A stretch of 64,000 bases of DNA, from contig NC_091096.1 in assembly GCF_024713975.1 (NCBI RefSeq), positions 24,453,458 through 24,517,457 of the forward strand, in the 5' to 3' direction. This DNA is from Paralichthys olivaceus. Its lineage: Eukaryota; Chordata; Actinopteri; Pleuronectiformes; Paralichthyidae. The notes under the pieces are model-generated. The model had not been told where the DNA came from, did not search any database, and worked only from the letters and a program-made list of their open reading frames with translations. Positions 9,433 through 21,148 of the stretch are shown here, piece by piece (position 1 is the stretch's first letter; every line of letters starts with the position of its first letter). The translations under genes and the position numbers were made by a program.

Positions 9433-12400
9433 TATGAGCTCTTACGTTATATTCCAGCTCTTTCTGCAGTTTTTAGTTCCCCTTTAATTTCATCTCAGAT
9501 GATTTGACAGTCACTCTCTAAAGTTACTAACACTTCTTAGGTGCTGTTGTCACTTGAGCTTAGAAATACACTGTCTTTTAGTAAAATCCCTAACTTTTCT
9601 CTGTAGCACTGAATTACATCAACTTCTCATCAATAGAAATATTTCAATATGCTATGAACTAATTCATTTAGTCATTATGTTGCTTTAGCGTTTGAATCTG
9701 GGATGCACTGTGAATTTGATAGCCATATGCAGGATCATGTTGTTGTGTTAGAGTAAAGTGAATATGAATGCTGTTTAGTGTCTAGATGTGTAACCTGTGA
9801 TTTATCTGTTCAAATGATGCAATACAAGCTAGTGCCTTACACTTGTCCGGCGGCTGCAGCGCTGTCACGGCTGCTGTAGAGACAATTAGGTGAGCTGGTT
9901 ACTGTGAGCTGTGTCTTAACTGTGTAAATGAGGAGCTTTGTTTCTGTAATCAGGGCGGAGCATCAGGTAAACTGCAGACAGGCAAAGTGACAGAGGAGCA
10001 GCCGTGTAAGAGGACACGTCTTTAGAGATTAATGTGTCCACACATTTAGAAATCCATTGAAAGTCCGACTGAACTCAAACTAAGGGACAGTATCATCTGG
10101 AAATCAGTTGCATTGCTGAACATTTGACTTTTTGTGAAACACAGACTCTTATAAAAATCCTGCATCGTAACTTTCTTGTATCTTAGCAGACAGAGTGAAA
10201 GTAGTTTTCTGAAGCCCAAGAGGTCAGACTACAGTTTTTCAGTCTTGCCCTGGTGATCTAGAGAAGGGACAGGATGCTAAAGTACAGGCAAAAAGAATTA
10301 TAAATATTTGTTTCATTAAAAAACTGCAATATATTGATTTTAACAAAAGCTCAAACCAACACTGGTAACGCGTCTGATCAAAGTGTTTGTGTGGACGTAC
10401 ACAGAGGTGACACAGCCACATCCACTGGACACTTTCCAAACAGGCCCTTTTCACTGCAGCCATTTTGACTTGCAGCAGGTAAAGTTCAGGAGTTACTGAT
10501 AACAAACTGTTAAAAGCGTGACAGTGTGACACTGTGGCAGCATGCACAACGACAGGACCCTGACACCGAAGCAGCTCAATGGAATTCAGGCGTCACTCAT
10601 TTTGCTTTCTTGTGTTATACATGACATGAATAGAGCCTGTGTGCAGCCGGTGCCTGGAGTCACCTCAGACCTGGAGCCTCAGTCAGAGATGACGCGTGGG
10701 CTGCAGAGGTCTCAGCTCACTTTTATCTGACTCCACAACCTTCGATTTATTTACAGACCTGGAGCCTTCAAGCTCAACGGTCACTTACATCACTTGAGGC
10801 AATTCATTGTAATGTGTTAAAGGAGACGTCTCGTGTGACTTCAGTTTTTCTTACCTGGGGGGATGGAGGGGGCTGTAGGAGGAAAGTGAACATGTAGACC
10901 TTTTCAAATAACTCCAATCAAAATAATGAACCTGAACATTAGCACAACACGTCTCCTTTAAATGTGCAGAATTAAAATGTCTTAAAAATACTAAATGTGT
11001 CCTGCTGCAGAATGACTTGAGCATCAGCTTTAGAGGTATTCATTTTTGCATGCGAGTCACTTTAAGGCAAACAGAGTCCGGTTCCAGTTCCTGTGTTTTT
11101 AGCTAGAAGATACATTAACACTTCTCCGCCAGTTCTGTGTCATTCTTCCAAACAAAATGATCATGTTCACGAGGAGGAGAAAAAAAAAACTGAAAAACTA
11201 CTGTTGAGGGTTAACAATTCTGTTGTGAAAATCCCCCTGGAGTTGTGAATGCACTTAAAAATCTAAAGTTCACACAACAGGTTAAAACAGAGCACCAGTA
11301 CAACTATAACTAATGATACTGACTGACATTAGCACTTGATACAGCGGAGGCAGCTCAATAGCAGCACTGCTTAATGAAGCCCTTAAGTTAAGCAACGTCT
11401 TTGTTACAGTGACATGTTTGTAAGAGTGTTAACATGTAGGGAGACTTTCACGTGGTTGTGTAGAAAGGGGGAAAGGAGGAAGTGCTGTATGACTTCAGCT
11501 GATCCGACAGCTTCTCTTCGCAGAGGCAGGTAGAAGCACAAAAAGCAAGATCCCTCAGGTCCGGCTGATTAATGAATAATGTGGTAATCATGTGGAAGAA
11601 ATGAAGGCCCTCCATCTTCAGGTGAATTCTTGTTATTCATTTATTAAAATGATTACTTCATTCTTCAGGGACCCTGCTGAAGGGTTGCTAAGTGCTGGTC
11701 TGACAGTCTGTCTATGTACTTGGAGAATGTAGAGCCTTTTTTTCCTCTATGACCTTCTGCTTTATTCAACACCCAGCAACACCTCTGGGATCCTGTTTGT
11801 TGTATGTTCTTGCATATGTCATTTTGCTTCCTGTAGCTGTTTGAAACCATATCAATCAGTAGCTAATGTCATGTTCATGCTTAGAGTTAAAAACTACCAC
11901 CTGCCTCCTGAACCTAGACTGCAGAGTCCGATGTTTACTGTTATTTCCCTTTTCCTCTAACTGTCTATAGGTTTTTTTAAATTCTCTACTGAATGTCAAG
12001 CTGTTTGTCCCAATGATTTAATTCATGAGCCAACATTGGGGCAAACAGCTGTAATTATTGAAATAGTAATGCTCAGCAAATCCTTCTAATTTGTTAAATC
12101 AAAAACATTTGTGTGAAACAAAGTGTAAGTGTGTTTGATTTTTTTCAGTAAAAGTTTCTATGGTGACCTATCTCATGTGGTGATGTCTTCATTCTCAGTA
12201 AATGTTTATGTATTTATACATGCTTTAGATATTAAGATGCACAGACACGTCATCTTAATGTGCCTCAGATGTGACCAGTTTGAATCTGAGGACATTTTTG
12301 ACAGTCCCCTGTCTGACATCTTGAGTTGTTTCAGGAATTGGGGGGTTCGGATGCTTAGCTTAAGGAGATAGAGGATGTCAGTCGGTGTCGTCACAAAGTG

Positions 12401-12504
12401 TGTGTGGGCACGTGCATACAACATAAACATTGATCTTCTCAGGCCAGACTTGACCAAAGTCCAGCCCTAATGAGGCAGAACGCAATTTCTGAGGTTCTGG
12501 TTAA
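9433..12504. other. Intergenic between lman2l and the tetraspanin
   Basis: No splice-flanked coding segment or RNA gene seen. The only structured item is the short MITE at 10817-10961. Confidence 0.5.
10817..10961. mobile_element. Short MITE with TTAAAGGAGACGT ends
   Basis: The left end TTAAAGGAGACGTCTCGTG is mirrored by CACAACACGTCTCCTTTAA at the right end. The element is about 145 bp, non-coding, with a TTAA-like boundary on both sides. Confidence 0.75.
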
Positions 12505-12775
12505 AGGTTCAGTGTGTAGAATTTAGTGACATCTAGTGGTGAAGTTACATGTTGCGGCTGAATATCCCTCACCTCACCCTCTCCTTCCAAACATGGAGAA
12601 CCTGTGGTAGCTTCAGTTGTCATAAAAACTCAAAAGGTGTTTAGTTTGTTCAGTCTGGACTAATGTAAAAAACATGGCAGCCTCCATAGAGAGGGTCCCC
12701 CTCCTGATGTAAATATAAATATTTAAATATAAAGGGCCCATTCTAGGGTAAATATAACAATTGGTACAATTTAAA
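12505..12775 (-). mobile_element. MITE family A, 3'-truncated copy
   Basis: The sequence from AAAGGTTCAGTGTGTAGAAT to GTGAAAACATCA matches the reverse complement of the element at 18617-18984 almost along its whole length, including the shared CATGGMRGCCTCCATAGAGA core. The far terminal repeat is missing. It lies about 0.3 kb upstream of the inferred 5' exon of the tetraspanin. Confidence 0.8.
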
Positions 12776-13009
12776 TGAAAGTGAAAACATCAGTTAGCAA
12801 ATGTGTTAAACAGCTTGTGTTCAACCAGAGGAAGTGAAGGAGTTGGACTAACTGGTGCTGAATACATGTTAGTTTATTTCCTGACACTAACTCTTCTTCA
12901 CTGTTATTGCAAAGTGTGGACGCCCCTCCTCTTCACTGTTGATAGACGGAGCTCTCAGTTGTCTTTCCTCCTCCCTTTTATTTCTCTTCCTCCTCATACC
13001 TGTCTGTCA

Positions 13010-13098
13010 TCACTTAACACTGGGCATGGTGGGGACAGCACCAAAATACCGCTCACGGCATCTGTCACTGGAGTATTGCAAGATTCGGTGTGGTTAAG
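13010..13098 (+). other. Inferred non-coding 5' exon of the tetraspanin gene (left edge uncertain)
   Basis: A strong donor, AAG|GTAAGT, occurs at 13098/13099. A good acceptor, CTCTTTCAG, occurs at 13721, 38 bases before the start codon. Together they suggest a spliced 5'UTR. The 12950-13000 stretch upstream is rich in TCCTC/TTCCTC (GAGGAA on the other strand), the core bound by Ets/PU.1 factors in leukocyte genes. The transcription start is not visible. Confidence 0.4.
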
Positions 13099-13759
13099 GT
13101 AAGTCCTCGGGATATTCTGCCTGTGTTTCATTATCATGGGTAAATCGGTTTCAGTATGAGTGTAACACCAGCTGTATTTGTGAAGTACAACACACAAAAC
13201 AAAGACAAGGAAGGAAATCAGTTCAGAGTGACTTCAGATGTGATACGCAATATCAATAATGCATTTAAGCTTTATTATGTTTTGAATTAGCCATCTGAGT
13301 ATTTTACAAAATTAAAGAAATATATTCTCAAACTTTACTGTGACATTAAATTAACTGAAAAAAATAGATTCTAATAAATACTAATACATTTAATATTTAA
13401 GATGACTTCAGAAAATGTAAACGGTCAATGACAAGCTGCTTAAATGAAACATTGTTGGATATTCACATACAAACTTGTAAAATGGTCCATTTAGAGATAA
13501 GAGCTGGGTAATAATAATGATTAACTGGAGTCGGAATAGGTCACAAGTGTCCATTGTGCCTCATGGCTTAGTGTTGTCATATCAAACAGTGGTGTCCTGT
13601 AAACACTGCCACCAAGAGGAGCAGCAGTCCTCCTTGTTTTTACCAAGTATATCAGCCACACTGCCATGTGCTCCACACTGTGTTTTAATAAAACATGACG
13701 TCCACTTATCTCCTCTTTCAGATTTCAAATCACCTCTGACTGGAGGATTATCAGGGAGG

Positions 13760-13822
13760 ATGAATCGCTCCTGTGTAAAATGCTGGAAAACTATGTTGAT
13801 CAATCTCCACTTTCTCTGCTGG
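13760..13822 (+). CDS. Tetraspanin exon 1
   Basis: Encodes residues 1-21: N-terminus and first half of TM1. The exon probably begins at 13722 after the acceptor CTTTCAG. Donor TGG|GTAGGT. Confidence 0.88.
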
Positions 13823-16800
13823 GTAGGTGGATGAGGACCCGTGTGCACAGACGTTTAAAGGGTACTTCTGCAATTTAGTATATTACGTCCTTTAAATTGG
13901 GGACTCTTGAGTAAAAGCAGCAGAGGGCTTGATATCCTGAATGTAAGACCAATGACTAAAAGATGTTTGGGAATATAAATGAATCTGGATAAGAACTAAG
14001 AAACTCAGTGGTATGGATTTGTGGTCATCCTGGCCTCTGGTGGAGAATCACACTGTGTGTATGTAAATCCAGAATGATGATGTGAGGTGTCTCCTCTGTC
14101 CTCTGTGCTGCAGCTGTGCGGCGCCTTCGTGGTGGCTTTCGGAGAATTCCAGATGATGCACTCTCTGTTCGCCTCCCTCATCACCACCTTCTGGCCCATC
14201 TACCCCGCCAACACCCTGGTGGTCACTGGCACCATCGTTACATGTGTGTGTTATCTAGGCGTGCTGGGGGGCATGAAGGAGAACCGCTGCATGCTCATCA
14301 GTGTGAGTATGAAACAGGACTTTAACTTTGCGATGGTTGATTCATTGTAACAGTAAGTCATGAGCTCATCAAGTATGCATTTTATTTTACAGCATCATAA
14401 TGTACCTCCTGATTATTGTAAATAAGAGTTAATGCCATACAAGATTCCTTATCGTCACATGTACAGTAAAAATGGCACCTTCCAATGAATATCTCACTGA
14501 ACTAGTCCTACAACAGAAATTAGGATTAAACATGAAAATAGAGATGTTATGCTGTGTTGCCAAACTCAAGTTTAAATACTTGCAAACATTATTAAAACTC
14601 ATGTTTGAACCTGATTTGATTTCAGTTTTTCATCCTGCTGTTTATTCTGATGCTGGTGGAGCTGGCCATGGCCTGTGTGTTCTTCGTCTATAGCAGAGAG
14701 GTAGGAGGGTTTCCATGTAACTATAGAAAAATACATTTCTATACGTTTATCACATTAGAGTTGGTAACCAGCCAGCGACACGGCTCTGGGGATGGAATTC
14801 ACTGACACTTTGGTCTTGCTGGAAATATGTCACAAACCTTTGGAGGAATTTCCATGAAAGGTTTTACTGACATTCATGAGTGTTAATTTTTCAGCAATGA
14901 CTCTTTCAGTCAGTGAAGAGCGTCAGAGTGGCGATGCATTCCCTGCACATGCTGTATACATCCTAATCAGTCAGTGCTAGACCTCAGTGGATAATCATCT
15001 GTCACACTGTGATGAGCTTCATGACGGAGGCGTACAAGTCTACACTGCTCATTAGTTAGCCCAGCTTTTTATGCTCCTGTTACTCTGGCTGTGCACACAC
15101 TGGTCTATCTGCCAGCACATGCTGCTGTCCAACCAGAGGCCATTGTCTCGGAAGTCCATCAGGCAGCAGCACATCACAGGTTATACAATGTATGCTGTCT
15201 CTGTTGTGCAGATTGACTCATACTTTGAGAAAGACCTGATGCAAAGCCTGGAGATCTACAGACAGTCCAGTGCAGAGGGAAACAAGACCATTAAAGAAGA
15301 TTTTGATGCAGTGCAGAACCTGGTAAATGATTCCCTAACATCTCTGTCACATTCTTTTAGTCACTGGGAGTTGTAGTCGTTCACTTTGCCCTGTCAATAT
15401 AGAATATCTCATTCCATTGAAGTGTGTTGTTTGAACAGTTTAAGTGCTGTGGAGTTCATGGTGTGGCTGACTGGAAGGGGAACATCCCAGTATCCTGTTG
15501 TGTCGAGGACCCCTGCACCGGCCCCATCCAAACCAACTGGCAAGAGGTAACTCACAGTCCGTCTGACGCTCTGCACCGACCAACACGTCCTTTCGTCTGA
15601 GTTCAGTCTTTGAGTCTGAGCTTTGAGCTGGGCTGTACTTAATTATTTGAGAAATACATTTGCAACTGCTATTAGACAAGAGAGAAAACAACAACCTCTT
15701 CCTTCTGTTTTGATGGCTGCTTCGAACTGAGTCAGAGTAACTTCTGTTCAGCCTTCAACAAATGATTTGCTGCTGGTGCTGATCTGTTTGACAATGATCA
15801 CTGCGGGACGCTTCCTGTTCTCCAGCCATACCCCATGAGGTTCTTATGGTGCCGCAGGCCATAGATACAAGAGGCCCACACCAGTCACATAAAATATACA
15901 GTATATCCCTCTATTGTATATTGAATATTGCGTATTCTATTATTTGACATTACCTCATGTGGTCACGTCCACCACAAAAAGCTGGATATATCTGACTCCA
16001 GTCCCTAAGTTGCCCTCCAGAGGCAGGGAATGACCTGGACATGTCCCCAGTGTATCACAGGGCCAACATATAGACACAAACAACTATCAAACAGTCCTTA
16101 GAGCTCCACAGTGTTACCTGGAAGTTTCCTGCCAGTCTGTTAAAGCTTTATAAATAAAGAACAACTGTGCAAATTTTGTTTTTCAGGGTTGTCTCCTCAG
16201 ATTGAAGGACTGGTTTGCAAGAAACTATCTGAGCACAGCCGCTGGTGTTGTGACCATGTTTATCATACAGGTACAGAACTCCTTCTCCTCATTAGAAGAC
16301 CTGGTTTAGACTTTGAGAAATACTTTGTATGCTTTATATTTCATAAATCCCAGGACATGATGTCCCAGTAGTTGCTGTTCTACAGTTGAGTTCTACTCTG
16401 CATTTTACAATGATACAACTGATTACATGTGACGATTGCCACGCCTTCCTGCATGTGCATGCCCAGTGTACATGAGTGGTCTATAGAGTAATAGAGGATT
16501 AATACTAATACGGGGCCAAAATGCTTGTGTGGAAAGGGTGTTTTAGTTTGACAAAGTGGTTTTCAAAGTAAAACGTAGTGTTATGGATAAAGCCTTTGGC
16601 CTCTTCACAATGGGAGGAAGTGTTCATCCATCTTTATAAACATTGTGGAAATGTGTTAGCAAACAGTTAAGACATTAGAATTGATTGGGAGCAATGTTTC
16701 TAGGCACATAGTTAATCTAAATCCTGAAAAACCCACAAGACTGTGCGTTTATATAAGTTGCAACAGTAAACTGAAAAGTTCTTTCTTTGCCCAGTGACTA

Positions 16801-17022
16801 AAGCTGTTGTGTAAATTAGAATAACTGTTGGAGTACTTGTACTTTACCCCAGAACAATGTATTTTATATTCTTTGTCAGTTTGTATTATTATCTTTCATA
16901 TATTTAGTGTTTTTGCTGTTTGACACTAAACTATATTTGTTCTTTATTCACAGTTTATCTGTCTGTGTATCACCATCCCTGTCTTTTGCAACTTCAGTCG
17001 ACGTGGACTGGGTTACCAGTAA
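13760..17022 (+). CDS. Tetraspanin, CD53/CD37/TSPAN4-like (complete gene, 7 coding exons)
   Basis: Exons 13760-13822, 14114-14302, 14626-14700, 15212-15322, 15439-15546, 16187-16270 and 16954-17022 join, all in phase 0, into 232 residues. Tetraspanins are four-pass membrane proteins that organise membrane microdomains with integrins and immune receptors. Seen in order: a short cysteine-bearing N-terminus (SCVKCW, possible palmitoylation), TM1 about 12-33 with the conserved Asn, a short first loop, TM2 about 56-77, a KENRC intracellular turn, TM3 about 84-107 with the conserved Glu, then a large extracellular loop. That loop contains KCCGVHG, SCC, DPC and GC, six cysteines in all, and one NKT sequon. 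TM4 spans about 195-218 and the tail is SRRGLGYQ. FFILLFILMLVELAMA and the KENRCMLIS turn resemble CD53 and TSPAN4/9; no orthologue could be fixed by eye, so no symbol is given. The start codon has A at -3. Confidence 0.92.
14114..14302 (+). CDS. Tetraspanin exon 2
   Basis: Residues 22-84: rest of TM1, small extracellular loop (HSLFASLITTFWPIYPAN), TM2 and the KENRC turn. Acceptor GCTGCAG, donor AGT|GTGAGT. Confidence 0.94.
14626..14700 (+). CDS. Tetraspanin exon 3
   Basis: Residues 85-109: TM3 with its conserved glutamate, ending VYSRE. Acceptor ATTTCAG, donor GAG|GTAGGA. Confidence 0.94.
15212..15322 (+). CDS. Tetraspanin exon 4
   Basis: Residues 110-146: helices A/B of the large extracellular loop, IDSYFEKDLM onward, with the NKT sequon. 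Acceptor TGTGCAG, donor CTG|GTAAAT. Confidence 0.93.
15439..15546 (+). CDS. Tetraspanin exon 5 (CCG motif)
   Basis: Residues 147-182: FKCCGVHGVADWKGNIPVSC, then CVEDPC, the disulphide core of the large loop. Acceptor TGAACAG, donor GAG|GTAACT. Confidence 0.95.
16015..16095. repeat. Fragment of a common fish interspersed repeat
   Basis: GACCTGGACATGTCCCCAGT then ATCACAGGGCCAACATATAG is the diagnostic middle of an abundant fish repeat. A different part of the same family is at 52190-52455. The copy lies in tetraspanin intron 5. Confidence 0.6.
16187..16270 (+). CDS. Tetraspanin exon 6
   Basis: Residues 183-210: the GC motif, the membrane-proximal helix LLRLKDWFARNY and the first half of TM4. 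Acceptor TTTTCAG, donor CAG|GTACAG. Confidence 0.94.
16954..17022 (+). CDS. Tetraspanin exon 7
   Basis: Residues 211-232: end of TM4 (FICLCITIPVFCNF) and the short tail SRRGLGYQ; TAA at 17020-17022. Acceptor TTCACAG. Confidence 0.93.
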   Translation, partial: FICLCITIPVFCNFSRRGLGYQ

Positions 17023-17182
17023 AGAAAATGGATGCATAAAATCATATCTGCAAAGTACAGTGACTTTCTGCATGTGACCATGACCTGTATAAACTTGTTA
17101 ATGAATTTGTTATGAAAGCCCAGGCAGTGGCTTCGATCAGAAAGCGAGCCAACAGAAAAAACGTGCTAGCTCTTCGACCAGG

Positions 17183-17188
17183 AATAAA
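17183..17188 (+). terminator. Tetraspanin poly(A) signal
   Basis: AATAAA 160 bases after the stop codon, the nearest canonical hexamer; another lies at 18081. Confidence 0.6.
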
Positions 17189-17199
17189 TCATGAGGATG

Positions 17200-18616
17200 G
17201 CTGCTAATTATCACTTTTAATTACGGCTTATGAGGTGACAGACCATCAAATGTGATATTGAAAACATCGCCATCTGCTCTCCCTGGTGCATTGGACTTGT
17301 GTTGAACAAACCAGGGGTAGAGAAAGTCCCCCCCAAAAAACCTATGATCATTATTTCACCCATCATTATTTAAAAGGGTTTCATTTTTCTCCTTTGTTCT
17401 AACCTTTTGATTTTTGTTTAGTTTTTGGATTCCAGTGTCAAATTTGCTCAAGCAAACATAAGAGTCCCTCCTGTTTCTGCCCCAGTTGAGCACTAAATTG
17501 TGTGGGTGGACCCCCCTGCAAGCCTCTCTAAATTATCAATTGATTCATTATCGAATATTTATTTAATATTATACAAAATATTAAGGTTTCTTTCCGTCGA
17601 GTGTTAGACGCTCCTGGGTGAGACTGTAAATGTAATAATTTAATAATGGTCAGAATTTTTTATTCCTTTTTATGGCCCCTCGCAGTGTTGACCCAGCCCA
17701 AGATGCAGTCTGCAGGCGTCCCTCTACCAGCCCCATGTTGGGCACCAAATGCTGGAGAGGATTACAACTGCAGGGGAGGGATTCATTTATTAGAACACGC
17801 TACTGGTTTTAATTAACAATATTGCTGCCAATATACTGACGTGTGCGTGTGCAAGCCCCATATCTCATAACTGCTCATTACTGTGTATATGTGAGGGACT
17901 TTCTTATTGTCCTGTGTTTTGTGCATATAAGGTGACTAGTGAGGATTGGCATTTCCCATACTGCAGAACAGTTATATAACTAGTCATAGAACACTGGTCA
18001 TTTCTAGATTAAGCTGCACACAATAGTATCATTTGCTTTACCAATCAAAAGCTAAATGTGAGTATGCGTTTACTCTGCACAATAAAGATTTTAGAACTCA
18101 TATTCAGTAGAGCTGATCTACTTCAGCTCTACTTCATAGCTAATGTCAGCTGTGGGGAGTGTTACATGTAAAAATGAAACTCTGCTAAGTCAGTGTTGTA
18201 AAATATGAACATTATTATCATTCATGGGTGGTTTTCTCATGACAAGTGGTTGTTTTCCACCAAATGATACTCATGTGAACGAGGTTTGCTGTGGTGGCTG
18301 GAGAAGCGGCCTTTAATTCAACCCTTGCTGAGTGGCTGGCTAATGGTGTCTTTATAGGAATTCTGTATGTATGCTTCCTCTGCTGGTGTGCATTGCTTTT
18401 CAGTGTGGGAAAATTAAATAACTTTGGCTGTTAAAGTACTGAACTAAAGACTGATGAAATATTTTGAGTGGTTTTGTATATGTTTGAGTGGATAATTAAG
18501 TTTTGGAGCAGGAAACTGCCTAATTCTGTAATACATTTCTCCATAGACAATAAACAGGCATAGCCAATAAATATGTCTTTTCATATGACCCAGTCTATGG
18601 AGGACGAAAAAATTAC
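17200..18616. other. Downstream of the tetraspanin, no gene seen
   Basis: AT-rich sequence without a recognisable coding segment. The most distal tetraspanin 3'UTR could extend here if the signal at 18081 is used. Confidence 0.45.
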
Positions 18617-18984
18617 TTAAAGCTCCAGTGTGTAAGATTTAGGTGAAAGGGATCTATTGGCAGAAATTTAATGTAGAATAATCCTCATGATGTTTTCACT
18701 AGTTCATTTCATCTAAATTGTATGAATTGTAATTTTCTTTACCCCAGAAAAGGTCCTTTATATTTAAATACTTTATATTTAAATCGAGGGGACCCTCTCT
18801 ATGGAGGCCGCCATGTTTTTTACATTAGTCCAGACTGGACAAACTAAACACCTTTTGAGTCTTTATGACAATTAAAGGCTACCACAGGTTCATTTTCATG
18901 TTTGGAAGGAGAGGGTGAGGTGAGGGGTGTTCAGCTGCAACATGAAATTTAGATATCACAAAATTCTACACACTGTGCCTTTAA
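18617..18984 (+). mobile_element. MITE family A, complete copy
   Basis: Ends TTAAAGCTCCAGTGTGTAAG and ATTCTACACACTGTGCCTTTAA are imperfect inverted repeats of each other. The 368-bp body is non-coding and matches the truncated, oppositely oriented copy at 12505-12775. Confidence 0.82.
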
Positions 18985-19024
18985 GTATTAATAAATAAAT
19001 ACAGAAATAAACAAACAAATGCCT

Positions 19025-19078
19025 AAATAAATGTGGAAAAAAATACGGAAATGTCTAAATTTATTTCCACATTTATTT
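19025..19078. repeat. 15-bp perfect inverted repeat
   Basis: AAATAAATGTGGAAA at 19025-19039 is exactly mirrored by TTTCCACATTTATTT at 19064-19078, with a 24-base loop. It sits in AAATA-rich DNA next to the MITE and may be another miniature element. Confidence 0.7.
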
Positions 19079-19899
19079 ATTTCCGTGTGCTAATGAGAAC
19101 AGTGGTCCTAACCTAAGTCTCGTGTCTATACATTTATTTATTAATCATTTTTCATCCTCCATACCACTCTACTCCAGTCTATTAGATGCTAGACTTGCAG
19201 TGAGTTCCCACTCTTTGAGCTCATGTTGGAGGTAGCAGTTAAAGCCTGAGGCAGAGTGGACGACTTGATGATGAAGATGATTATTTGAAAGCATCTCCTG
19301 ATAGGCCATGTGGCTGGATTTATATCTATGTCACAGCAACGAAATCTCCATCAACAAAGTCCTCGTGTGCTGTGATATCAGGCCTGATTGATGTCCCTGC
19401 TGATTTCTCCTGAGACGTTTTCACAAACACCCCCACACCCTTCATCCATCATAGGCCAGACTCAAAGTGTGTTGTTGCACAGTGACATTTAATATCTGAC
19501 ATGTCTTGACACATATCTCTTGATCTTGTAGCACAGCTGGGACAGGGAGAAATGTACTGAAGATAAATAACACCAGTAAGGACTGAGGTAGAATTGTGAG
19601 ACACCTTTAAATGGAGCCATTAAAAGTTTTATCATATGCTGCTGGGCCTTCACCTCAGCACCCCTATCTCCCCCAACATCTCCGCTCTCTCAATGACTGT
19701 CCTTTTATTGGCCTTTAAGGTGTGGTCATTAATTATTCTACAAAATGTGCAGAACAACTGAGCTGCTGTTTTTTCGCACGTGAAACATCTGCTTTCAGAT
19801 TTATCCAGATTTTTTTCCACTGTGCTTAGAAGTTTCTGTGCTACAAGTCTGTCTAATCCTCAAACCAACAGCATGTCAACTGTAGTGTTGGCAAAAGAA

Positions 19900-20470
19900 A
19901 TTGTCCCACCCTCGTTGTGACTGCTGTGGCTTTACATCTCAGAGACGTTTCATGCATGCACAGAAGCAGCTTGAACACGAGAAGAGCTGAAGCTGAAACA
20001 CAGGAAATCTGTCCAAGTAATGAAATATCCATCATGGTGTCTGAAGTTGGACCCAGAGTATCAACACAAAGAAGGTTAAACACATTTACTATAAGAGAGG
20101 AGAAAGAATCCTGAGAGTCCAACAGAGTGAAGGAAGAAAAAGAGTCCTGCAGGAGTGACAGGGGAGTTTTGGGGCTGCAGGTGAGCAGAACTTCAAGACA
20201 CAGAGGAACAAAGTCAGGAACAAAGCAACAATTCAACAGGACTCCAAGAATCAAAGAATACAGAAAGTAAGTCAGCCATAGCATGAGTAGCACTGTGGTG
20301 AACTGACTAACTGGCAGCGCTGAGTTTTTATATACTGCTGGAGTAGATTGCTAATGCTTCACTGGTGTGCAGTGGGGAACTGGGTCAGCCACGCCCCTAT
20401 GGATACCTGCCACTCACACTCACTGGCCGTGCACCAAATATTCTCCTTTCCTAACCACTATTCCTTAATG
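19900..20470. repeat. Probable interspersed repeat, unclassified
   Basis: The style (GAACAAAGTCAGGAACAAAG, CAACAGGACTCC, TTTTTATATACTGCTGGAG, CCACGCCCCTATGG) resembles long-terminal-repeat-like or non-autonomous fish repeats, and the region at 31490-32045 has similar phrasing. A 146-codon minus-strand frame here looks like chance. Confidence 0.35.
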
Positions 20471-20949
20471 GACCACAGTGGAGTATGTCACAAGGTCAAG
20501 GGAAGATGAGAAGGAGAAGCTGTAAGGAGTTAGGAAAAGGAGAACCAAGGTGAAGAGACAATCCAACGCCACTTACACTTGGCACTTTTTTAAAAATACA
20601 ACTTTATTTAAAATGTATGGGCTGTGCGCTGACAGTTATAATAAAGTTTAAAACAGAATAACATGTCCTGAGAAAAGATGTTTTCAGTTTTACAGAGGAA
20701 ACATTCAATCTTCACTTACAGGAGATAACAGCAAAACTAATTTAACTGAAAATAAAAATAAAACAAACAGGACTGAAATGTTGAAATAATATAATAATAA
20801 TATGTGAAAACCTTCTATAAGTGGAGATGATTGTGTCCATTCCACAGTCAGGGGGTTGAAATAACTTTGATATTTTGTTCTGATGATGATGTTGTGAACT
20901 GTCGATAAGTGTGAAGGTTTTGAAAGCGTCTCAAAATATGAAGTTAAAA

Positions 20950-20990
20950 TCAATATATCCTGCTCTCACTTTGAGAGCAGGATATATTGA
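20950..20990. repeat. Perfect 19-bp inverted repeat, 3-base loop
   Basis: TCAATATATCCTGCTCTCA is followed by CTT and its exact reverse complement. This could form a cruciform or an RNA hairpin too short for a standard pre-miRNA. Confidence 0.95.
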
Positions 20991-21148
20991 ACATATCATT
21001 CAACTCTATTTTCACACAGGCACAGCCATAAGCTGTTATATATCGCAAGAAAATAAATCTGGTTATATCACAAATACACATTTTCTAAAAGAGCTACCAA
21101 CACACAGATGTTGGGAAGATACTACTTAAGGTTGACTTAGAGGATTTA

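Noticed and set aside
19853..20293. 146-codon minus-strand open frame, hydrophobic
   Set aside because: No family resemblance and no splice or promoter context; it lies in a repeat-like block whose plus strand is purine-rich, which removes stops from the minus strand.
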